DNA of 6,001 bases from Anaerohalosphaeraceae bacterium (GTDB lineage Bacteria; Planctomycetota; Phycisphaerae; Sedimentisphaerales; Anaerohalosphaeraceae): contig DAOVIC010000109.1 in the NCBI GenBank assembly GCA_030671565.1, positions 1-6,001 of the forward strand, in the 5' to 3' direction. Shown in pieces: positions 1-5,180 of this stretch; position 1 is the stretch's first letter, and every line of letters begins with the position of its first letter. Below the pieces are notes generated by a model that saw only the letters and a list, made by a program, of their open reading frames with translations, ran no database searches and was not told where the DNA came from. The position numbers were made by a program, and so were the translations under genes.

Positions 1-153
1 AAAACTCTGGTGATTACTAAGAAATATCACGGGACCCTTGGAAGGGACGTTTTTAAGACCGTATCCGCGCATACGAAACAAAATGACGAATGTGACCAGC
101 AAAAAATCACGGATCATCTCATAAACAATTTTATTAAACCAAAACTTAAACAT
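1..153 (-). CDS. PlsC/LPLAT-family 1-acyl-glycerol-3-phosphate acyltransferase-like protein, N-terminal part (cut by window edge)
   Basis: This is the first 51 codons of a gene that continues past the left edge. The protein begins MFKFWFNKIV, has a hydrophobic stretch at about residues 17-27 that could anchor or insert in the membrane, and then reads GLKNVPSKGPVIFLSNHQSF (residues 32-51). That matches the start of the LPLAT fold, where a GxENxPxxGPxIxxxNHxSxxD pattern leads into the catalytic NHx4D box; here Asn47-His48 is visible and the Asp would lie outside. Family members transfer an acyl chain from acyl-ACP or acyl-CoA to lysophosphatidic acid or a related acceptor at the inner membrane. 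The ATG at 153 is chosen because a GAGGG ribosome site lies six bases upstream and an in-frame TGA (163-165) closes the frame just before it. The exact substrate cannot be told from 51 residues. A promoter and a TetR-like operator lie upstream. Confidence 0.82.
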   Translation of the reverse strand, partial: MFKFWFNKIVYEMIRDFLLVTFVILFRMRGYGLKNVPSKGPVIFLSNHQSF

Positions 154-229
154 AAAAAACCCTCAAGTTTGCCCAGACACAAATCAAACACCAACAAATC
201 ATGTATAGACAAGAATGTTAAATGTAGCC

Positions 230-245
230 TCGGCTGACAAGCCGA
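230..245 (-). other. Perfect 6-bp hairpin in the acyltransferase leader
   Basis: TCGGCT (230-235) and AGCCGA (240-245) form a perfect 6-bp stem with a 4-base loop. It falls between the predicted promoter (260-288) and the start codon of the acyltransferase gene at 153, so it would be part of a 5' leader of about 100 bases. On neither strand is it directly followed by a T-run, so it is not a convincing terminator. Its role is unknown. Confidence 0.4.
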
Positions 246-259
246 ATCCTCAATTTTGA

Positions 260-288
260 TTTTTAATCTTTAATTTTTGCATTTTCAA
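260..288 (-). promoter_or_regulatory. Predicted sigma70-like promoter for the acyltransferase gene
   Basis: Read on the minus strand, TTGAAA (288-283) and TAAAAA (265-260) are separated by 17 bases. The -35 box matches the consensus at five of six positions and the -10 box at four of six. Transcription would start near 253 and give a leader of about 100 bases before the ATG at 153. The surrounding 250-285 is strongly A/T-rich. The -35 box is partly covered by the palindrome at 285-310, which fits repression by a bound dimer. Confidence 0.5.
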
Positions 289-310
289 ACTGGCCGACCG
301 GTCAGTTTGA
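285..310. promoter_or_regulatory. TetR-type operator palindrome
   Basis: A 26-base inverted repeat has outer arms TCAAACTG (285-292) and CAGTTTGA (303-310) around a core containing CCGACCGG. All opposed positions pair except one G/T opposition (293/302) and the central A/C. Size, symmetry and the ACCGGTC core resemble operators predicted for several TetR/AcrR-family repressors (recalled from general knowledge, not searched). It overlaps the -35 box of the predicted minus-strand promoter, so the simplest reading is a repressor site controlling the acyltransferase gene and whatever follows it. No TetR gene is in the window; it may lie to the left. Confidence 0.6.
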
Positions 311-446
311 CTAATGCACCTGCTCCGTCGAGAAGCGACCTGATTATATGCGGAAAATCAAATCGGTCAAGCTGCAAACAAAACTTGCCTCTTTATGCAA
401 ATTCCAGGGGCACTCAATTTTTTCACAGAACAACGGGCTTTCTTCG

Positions 447-612
447 CCGTAGAACCTACACAAGGAAAAAGCTGGGGAGGTATTGGAGTGAGCTTTCCCC
501 TTGTTTAAAAGGGCAGCTCGAATAAGTGCTTTTGAGCGATGCCCTTAAAGAGAGAATTTATTCATCCTTGAGTTATGCTAGATCGGAGTCCGGGGGGGGC
601 TCCGGTTTTTTT
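447..612 (+). repeat. Structured RNA-like repeat, copy A
   Basis: This is the first of two tandem copies of an element found nowhere else in the window. In order: a 5' hairpin (GTAG 449-452 with CTAC 456-459); hairpin P1 (474-480 with 494-500, GGGGAGG/TTTCCCC, two G-U pairs); the loop and 3' part of P1 (485-507), which is a 23-base exact match to copy B (782-804); an extra hairpin P2 absent from copy B (AAGGGCA 509-515 with TGCCCTT 540-546, continued by GCTC 516-519 with GAGC 534-537); the conserved GAATTTA box (554-560); and a strong terminator (582-612). The distance from the initial CCGTAG to CTGGGG is 25 bases in both copies. The element could be a cis-regulatory leader or a small RNA. 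I do not recognise it as a known family. Confidence 0.55.
582..612 (+). terminator. Strong rho-independent terminator ending repeat copy A
   Basis: CGGAGTCC (584-591) pairs with GGGCTCCG (597-604) to give an 8-bp stem with one T-G wobble and a five-G loop, extendable by A582-T606 and T583-G605. Seven T residues (606-612) follow at once. This is the best terminator in the window. It reads in the plus direction although no protein gene ends before it, which implies that a non-coding transcript covers copy A. Confidence 0.8.
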
Positions 613-744
613 ATGCCCAAACATCCACCCAACCTCACGTTCCGGATTTAGAAATTCCTTTTGTATAAAAAAAGGCCTCGCCGAATACGAAACCACCGCT
701 TATGCTTTTTTGCCGCATTTACCACCAACCAGGCCCCCTTACTA

Positions 745-867
745 CCGTAGGAATTATGGAAAAGAAATCCTGGGGAAATTGGGAGTGAGCTTTCCCCTTG
801 TTTAGAGAAAGAATTTACTCCTCCTTAACAAAAGCGAGCTCGGATATGAGGTTACTCGGGCTCGTTT
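745..867 (+). repeat. Structured RNA-like repeat, copy B
   Basis: This second copy has the same order of parts as copy A but lacks hairpin P2. The 5' hairpin is CCGTA (745-749) with TATGG (755-759). P1 is GGGGAAA (772-778) with TTTCCCC (791-797), where AA replaces the GG of copy A and pairing is kept. The shared 23-mer is at 782-804 and the GAATTTA box at 811-817. The 3' hairpin, AAGCGAGCTC (832-841) with GGGCTCGTTT (858-867), is terminator-like but has only a short T-run. The loop sequence GGAGTGA (782-788) can also pair with TTACTCC (815-821), giving a possible pseudoknot. The copy ends 75 bases before the small gene at 943. Confidence 0.55.
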
Positions 868-912
868 CATTATACTCCGCCAATTTGCTTTACGCACTCC
901 CGCACGCGACGA

Positions 913-927
913 ACCGTAGGAATTATG
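913..927 (+). repeat. Partial third copy (5' hairpin only) next to the small gene's ribosome site
   Basis: ACCGTAGGAATTATG at 913-927 is identical to 744-758, the start of copy B. It keeps the small hairpin CGTA/TATG (915-918 with 924-927). After this the sequence diverges straight into the AAGGAG ribosome site (931-936) of the gene at 943. It may be the remnant of a third repeat unit, or a shared regulatory hairpin at the translation start. Confidence 0.55.
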
Positions 928-942
928 CGAAAGGAGTAGAAA

Positions 943-1155
943 ATGAGTACTACAGCCGAAAAGTCAGAAAAAAAGCACGGGACTGGCCACCTAAGCCGCG
1001 ACCTCGGCCACTATTTGGGAAGGAAGGTCTACTTACACAAGAAAAAGAAACGCGAAAAACCAAAACACGAACCAGACCTGCCTGCCGAAGATGATCCCCA
1101 GAGACTATACGACCCATACGATATCTTCGGCCCATTCGGACCGTACTGGAGCTAG
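943..1155 (+). CDS. Small charged protein of unknown function, 70 aa
   Basis: An ATG at 943 is preceded by an excellent Shine-Dalgarno sequence, AAGGAG (931-936), six bases away, and the frame runs to TAG at 1153-1155. I do not recognise the product. Residues 1-42 are basic and contain five histidines and a KKKKREK run, which could bind nucleic acid. Residues 43-60 are acidic and proline-rich. The tail, YDPYDIFGPFGPYWS, is aromatic and glycine/proline-rich. There is no signal peptide, membrane helix or evident folded core, so it may be largely disordered. It lies downstream of the two structured repeats, and its ribosome site is complementary to a strand in copy B (814-822), so translation may be controlled by the leader. 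The case for a real gene rests mainly on the ribosome site and position. Confidence 0.6.
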   Translation: MSTTAEKSEKKHGTGHLSRDLGHYLGRKVYLHKKKKREKPKHEPDLPAEDDPQRLYDPYDIFGPFGPYWS

Positions 1156-1169
1156 AACCAACACCGCTT

Positions 1170-1196
1170 AAAAATGATCGCAACGCCAGACGTTGC
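1170..1196 (-). terminator. Weak terminator-like hairpin after nikR
   Basis: GCAACG (1180-1185) and CGTTGC (1191-1196) form a perfect 6-bp stem with a 5-base loop. Read on the minus strand it lies 34 bases beyond the nikR stop and is followed, after GATCA, by TTTTT (complement of 1170-1174). The gap before the T-run makes it a weak intrinsic terminator. On the plus strand no T-run follows. An alternative stem, ACGCCA (1183-1188) with TGGCGT (1206-1211), would compete with it. Confidence 0.4.
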
Positions 1197-1230
1197 TCTC
1201 CAAAGTGGCGTCAGGATCGGAGCACCCGAA

Positions 1231-1641
1231 CTATATTTCTGTCGCCATCATATTCATCCGGCTAAGTTTTACACCTTTTAACGAGGCGATATTGTTACCC
1301 AGTTTTTCGACATCCTTCACTTTGCCTTTAAGTATTATAACCTCAAGGCAATTATGATGGCCCAGATGCACATGTGTCGACGCAATTACCTGTAACAAAT
1401 TATTATGCTGAAGGTCGACCAGTTTTTGAGGCAGTTTTGTTTCATGGTGGTCGTAAATCAGGAATAAACCGGCCACAGCCTTAGCCGATGGATTAGATAA
1501 TTGTTTTCGGGACATATGTTCACGGATCAGATCGCGAATAGCTTCAGAACGACTTGTATAGCCGTCCTCTTCGATTATCTGGTCGAAAACAGAAAGCAAT
1601 TCTTTTTCCAGTGACACACCTATTCGCTCAATATTGCTCAT
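1231..1641 (-). CDS. nikR: NikR-family nickel-responsive transcriptional regulator
   Basis: This 136-residue protein has the standard NikR layout. An N-terminal ribbon-helix-helix DNA-binding domain (about residues 4-46, with RIGVSLEKELLSVFDQII and GYTSRSEAIRDLIR) is followed by a C-terminal ACT-like metal-binding domain (about 53-134). The four square-planar nickel ligands of E. coli NikR (His76, His87, His89, Cys95) align with His79, His90, His92 and Cys98 in the stretch QHNNLLQVIASTHVHLGHHNC. NikR works as a tetramer that binds DNA when loaded with nickel, usually repressing uptake genes. The ATG at 1641 is preferred because AGGAG sits five bases upstream; a longer form from a TTG at 1686 has no ribosome site. 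It lies 85 bases downstream of the fusion gene on the same strand. No nickel transporter or nickel enzyme is in view, so its targets are unknown. Confidence 0.93.
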   Translation of the reverse strand: MSNIERIGVSLEKELLSVFDQIIEEDGYTSRSEAIRDLIREHMSRKQLSNPSAKAVAGLFLIYDHHETKLPQKLVDLQHNNLLQVIASTHVHLGHHNCLEVIILKGKVKDVEKLGNNIASLKGVKLSRMNMMATEI

Positions 1642-1726
1642 TTCATCTCCTGAAAGTAAAATCAAAAATCTTCGCTTGTCCGCCAAAATGAATTTTTAGA
1701 GGTTCCCTTAATATTAGAGTTGCCCT

Positions 1727-4700
1727 TTAGTTTTTTAACACAACCTGCCCGGAAGAATGCCCCTTACTTTCAGCTGCGATTCTAAACCCAACATTAAACA
1801 CCTTCTGGTAAGGTCTGTACCCAAACCGGTAACTCGATGTACACCTCTTCGGCCTGTCGCGCCACGAACCGCCTCTGGCAACCTTATCCAGCCTTTGATC
1901 GGCCCCGTCCCTGCCCTCAACATCGTAAGGATACGGCAAATAACTCGAAAGTGTCCACTCCGCGACATTGCCGTGCATATCGTACAAACCCCACGCATTA
2001 GGGCTGTACTTACCGATAACGCTCATCAGCGTCGAGCCGTCGTCAAAACGATTGTCCCTGGGAACAAACGCCTGATACGGACTTGGATTCGCGATCGGCT
2101 GGGGATTTACGCCTCTAACCGCCAGCTTGGAAACCGATTTGTCAGCAACGTTGGCATACCTCGAAAAATCGCTATCCATTCCGCCATAATAAAAAGGTTT
2201 CTCGCTCCCCGCCCTGCACGCCCATTCCCACTGCGCCTCGGTCGGCAGACTGATTTTCATACCGCTCTTTTCGCCAAGCCATTTACAAAACTCCACCGCC
2301 TCAGCCCACGAAACACGAATAACAGGATGATCGTCCGCGCTGGCAAAATACCCCGCATTTGTATGATCCTTGTGCTGCATATCCAGAAAACCGTTGTCAT
2401 GAGATTTCTTAAATTGTTTGAATTGCTGATTAGTAACTTCAAAAGCGCCCATCCAGAATGGTTCCTCGATCACTTCACGTCCTGCCCCTCTCTCGTCCAT
2501 CGCGCCCTTATTGCTGCCCATGATAAATTTACCCGAAGGGATCATTACCAGCTCCATCGTAACACCGTCGCCGAGGTCGACAACACGCTTCGGATTATCG
2601 CTGACCTTGCGCTGCATCGATTCCGCTTTTTCACGATCAAAGGGCCAGCCCGCACATCCCGCCTCGACCGCTTTAGGTTTAGTTCTGCCTGAAGGCATAA
2701 CAAATTTAACCGGCTCACTGTCAACCGCAAATATCTTCTCAGGATCTTCGCTGCGGCCTGAATATTTCGTCCGCATCTCGATCCTGCGCTGATGATAATT
2801 CGCTGCGATTTTTTTATGCTCGCCCCACGTCCCATGATCGGGAACATTAAGATCGATCCACGTTATAAGCCTCTCCCATCCTTCCTCGTCGATCTCAACA
2901 CCGTGATGGCCCTTCCTCAACATCTGCACCAACTCGCTGGTATTGACATGATACTCAAGCGGGTTGTCAAGGTGGTAATCGCTCTCGGGCCCCGGACGCC
3001 GAACATACGGATGCAGCGCAAGGTACGACGGAGTAAAGCCACCCCAGCCCTTTTCTTTCTTCGCCGTAAATTCAGGTCGACCTTCCTTCTGACCATTGTG
3101 ACATCCAACGCAGTACTTATCCAGCACCGGCTGAACCTCACGCTTAAAACTGAATCCACGCGCAGGCCCGTGCCACGGCTCGATATCGGCAGGAACCTGA
3201 AAAGCCGCCGCAGTCCTTCGCGTAAGCGCGGTACTGCTTTGATCTTCATGGCACCCCGTACAGGATACGACCTCACCGGGCATCGCCGTAAACCAGCTCT
3301 GCATTCCCTGGATCATCGCATCTTTCTCGTCAAGGCACTGGATCGCGATAGGCATGTTAGAAGGAACATTAAACACCGCAGAACCGTCTTCGTTTACCGG
3401 AACAGTACCGAGTACCCGGCGAACATCCCAGGTCCCTTCCTGAGCGATGTGTTGATGCCCGCCCATCTTCCGGTAACCGAAATGAAGCTCATAAAGACGG
3501 AGATTCTTCACCGAACCGCGAGGAACACCATCAAGCCCGGGACCTTCATAAACATCGCTTATCAAAACAGTTGACTCATCCGTCTCAAGGTTTACCCTGT
3601 CAGCGATCACAGCGGGAGTAACTATCTTTCTGATCGGCAAAGGCTCGAACAACGCATGACCCGCCGTCTCTTTTATCAGCGTCATATTATCGAACACATC
3701 GACAAGGTAGATGCCCCACTCCGATTGGGGACGGGGCTTACACGACACGATAAAATACTTATCGCTCAAAGGATAAGGATGCAGAAACTTCGGCCACGAT
3801 TTATCTACGAGCCTGTCGGCAACGACAGGTTTGACCTTCTTACCGAATCCCGGAATACGCTGAATAACACCATCCGCCTCATGCCTGCCCCTGGCAGGAT
3901 CGAACAGAATAAGCTCGCCCATACGAGCCACCCCGTGATGACCCGAAACGATACCGATAAACTGCGTAGGATGACCCGGAATGGGCCTTGCATAAAATAG
4001 CGAATTCGGCCAGTAAGAGTTGCTTCCGTAATAAGCCTTCTGATCCGTACCGTCGGGGTTCATATGGAAAAGGATTCGCGTAAAGTAATGCGCCGTATCG
4101 CTGTACTCCCATCGGGTAAACAAAACCCTCCCGTTATTAAGGATCGCAGGATGCCAGTTCTGGTCCTGATCATAGCAAAGCTGACGAATATGGTCGTCCT
4201 TACGGTCCAAAAGGAACAGGTTGCCAACGTCATCGTTACCGGTGACACACGGAACGCCCTGAAACTGACGCGTCGAAACAAATATAACCCGACCGTCAGG
4301 CAGGTAGCATCCGTCGAAGTTATCGACGTCGTCATACTTGCCCGGAGTAACCTGCGTTAGACCCTTACCGTCAATACCCATCTCCCACACCTGCCAACGC
4401 CCGTTACTGCCAGCCATCGAAAACAGCATCTTATCCCCGTCAAAGTGCAGGTCGACATCACCGACAAAAGCGCCGTCCTCCGGCTTATACAAAGTCGTCA
4501 CTTCACCATCGGCAGAAAACGGAGAAAGGATCGCGATCTCATTGTCATACCCTTTAGACGGTATGCTGCTGTTAACCTTCCAGTTCGAAGGCAGACCGAG
4601 CTTGTTCTTCTTACGGCGAATAAAAAGCAGCTCATCGAAATCGATCAGCGGATTGCTCAAAAGCGCCTCACGTTTTAGCTTTTTCGCCGACACGATTATC

Positions 4701-4972
4701 TTTTTTATATCCCCGCCGTTTTTGATATCCTCCAGGATACCGTCCACTTGCTCAAGATATTTTTCGCCGTCCGTATATTCCTCCGGAAAACTTTTGGAAA
4801 GATCCAATATCCCGCGCTTAAGAGCATCGCCGTTGAAATCGGCAAGAAAGGTCTCTCTGAGTTTTTTGTCAATATCAATACCGCTATCGGCTGCAAACAC
4901 ATACCCGCACAGCAATGTCACACAGAAAAACAGGCACACAGAAATTTTACGAATAGAAGTTTCCCGGTTCAT
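1727..4972 (-). CDS. Exported HzsA-like propeller / c-type haem / SUMF1-type fusion protein, 1081 aa
   Basis: Residues 1-27 form a signal peptide (basic start, hydrophobic 10-26, probable cut after VFA), so the protein acts outside the cytoplasm. Residues about 140-500 are repeated beta-strand units with aspartate-rich turns (for example LHFDGDKMLFSM, YLPDGRVIFVST, ILNNGRVLFTR), like the propeller of hydrazine synthase alpha-type proteins. About 490-580 resembles the middle domain of that family and ends in the haem motif CTGCH (571-575). A second haem motif, CVGCH (621-625), sits in a VQPVLDKYCVGCHNG context typical of planctomycete cytochromes. Residues about 797-1067 form a SUMF1/FGE-type domain (MIPSGKFIMGS, SLPTEAQWEWACRAG, LYDMHGNVAEW, VARGGSW, VGFRIA). 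The first FGE catalytic cysteine is replaced by Asp1039 while Cys1044 aligns with the second, so true formylglycine-generating activity is doubtful. AAGGCG lies about five bases before the ATG. Domain assignment is firm in outline; the reaction is unknown, and similarity to HzsA does not imply hydrazine synthesis. Confidence 0.88.
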   Translation of the reverse strand: MNRETSIRKISVCLFFCVTLLCGYVFAADSGIDIDKKLRETFLADFNGDALKRGILDLSKSFPEEYTDGEKYLEQVDGILEDIKNGGDIKKIIVSAKKLKREALLSNPLIDFDELLFIRRKKNKLGLPSNWKVNSSIPSKGYDNEIAILSPFSADGEVTTLYKPEDGAFVGDVDLHFDGDKMLFSMAGSNGRWQVWEMGIDGKGLTQVTPGKYDDVDNFDGCYLPDGRVIFVSTRQFQGVPCVTGNDDVGNLFLLDRKDDHIRQLCYDQDQNWHPAILNNGRVLFTRWEYSDTAHYFTRILFHMNPDGTDQKAYYGSNSYWPNSLFYARPIPGHPTQFIGIVSGHHGVARMGELILFDPARGRHEADGVIQRIPGFGKKVKPVVADRLVDKSWPKFLHPYPLSDKYFIVSCKPRPQSEWGIYLVDVFDNMTLIKETAGHALFEPLPIRKIVTPAVIADRVNLETDESTVLISDVYEGPGLDGVPRGSVKNLRLYELHFGYRKMGGHQHIAQEGTWDVRRVLGTVPVNEDGSAVFNVPSNMPIAIQCLDEKDAMIQGMQSWFTAMPGEVVSCTGCHEDQSSTALTRRTAAAFQVPADIEPWHGPARGFSFKREVQPVLDKYCVGCHNGQKEGRPEFTAKKEKGWGGFTPSYLALHPYVRRPGPESDYHLDNPLEYHVNTSELVQMLRKGHHGVEIDEEGWERLITWIDLNVPDHGTWGEHKKIAANYHQRRIEMRTKYSGRSEDPEKIFAVDSEPVKFVMPSGRTKPKAVEAGCAGWPFDREKAESMQRKVSDNPKRVVDLGDGVTMELVMIPSGKFIMGSNKGAMDERGAGREVIEEPFWMGAFEVTNQQFKQFKKSHDNGFLDMQHKDHTNAGYFASADDHPVIRVSWAEAVEFCKWLGEKSGMKISLPTEAQWEWACRAGSEKPFYYGGMDSDFSRYANVADKSVSKLAVRGVNPQPIANPSPYQAFVPRDNRFDDGSTLMSVIGKYSPNAWGLYDMHGNVAEWTLSSYLPYPYDVEGRDGADQRLDKVARGGSWRDRPKRCTSSYRFGYRPYQKVFNVGFRIAAESKGHSSGQVVLKN

Positions 4973-4996
4973 AGCTTCGCCTTAATAGCCCAAATA

Positions 4997-5005
4997 ATTT
5001 TAACA
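4997..5005 (-). promoter_or_regulatory. Possible extended -10 promoter of the fusion gene
   Basis: On the minus strand TGTTAAAAT (5005-4997) matches an extended -10 box (TGn plus TAAAAT, five of six). Transcription would start about 18 bases before the ATG at 4972. No good -35 box is found 16-18 bases upstream, which an extended -10 can tolerate. The rest of the 208-base gap to the upstream murG-like gene shows no clear terminator, so read-through from that gene is also possible. Confidence 0.33.
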
Positions 5006-5180
5006 AATTGCCCGATAGACATACCGCCGCGCAAACACAAACAACAGTGTACCAAATCCGGCGTGAAAATTAAAGAAATACTTACAAGTGTTTTTACAGA
5101 ACCCCCTTATAACAGCCAGGAACACGCTATATGCTCAATTCAGGCAAACCGAAACCGCCGCTTCTGCCTTTGCGTTTTTT

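Larger units (their letters stand above)
311..942. other. Long non-coding stretch holding tandem structured repeats
   Basis: No frame on either strand of this 632-base stretch has a good ribosome site or recognisable product. It contains repeat copy A (447-612), copy B (745-867) and the partial copy C (913-927), described separately. I see nothing supportable in 311-446. Within 613-744 the only notable motif is a TATAAA box at 664-669 preceded by TG, with a poor -35 (TTCCGG at 640-645); it might start a plus-strand transcript through copy B. Another -10-like box, TATACT, is at 871-876, also without a good -35. Both are too weak to list as promoters. Confidence 0.5.

Noticed and set aside
471..510. 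A known riboswitch class (cobalamin, c-di-GMP, fluoride, NiCo) for the repeated hairpin
   Set aside because: None of the conserved core sequences I can recall for these classes is present.
277..525. Open frames at 277-525 and 575-805 on the plus strand
   Set aside because: They cross the operator, the terminator and the hairpins of the repeats, lack ribosome sites and have no recognisable product.
798..1094. A 98-codon open frame on the plus strand overlapping the 943-1155 gene
   Set aside because: It has no ribosome site, begins inside repeat copy B and overlaps the better supported frame at 943.
950..1183. A 77-codon open frame on the minus strand
   Set aside because: It is antisense to the 943-1155 gene, has no recognisable product and looks like a chance shadow.
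1642..1686. A 15-residue N-terminal extension of NikR from a TTG at 1686
   Set aside because: There is no ribosome site before it, the added residues do not fit the NikR family, and the ATG at 1641 has AGGAG five bases upstream.
1757..2692. A 311-codon open frame on the plus strand, and another at 2792-3574
   Set aside because: Both lie opposite the large fusion gene, which has clear domains throughout; their translations are low in recognisable motifs and they reflect the codon bias of the real strand.
5143..5180. A terminator after the murG-like gene
   Set aside because: The T-run (5175-5181) lies on the plus strand, opposite to the gene's direction, and the candidate stem (GGCA/TGCC) is only about 4-5 bp with an 18-base loop.
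4973..5180. A NikR operator in the gap before the fusion gene
   Set aside because: Only a single GTATG-like half-site is present (around 5020); no GTATGA-N16-TCATAC-type inverted repeat is seen.
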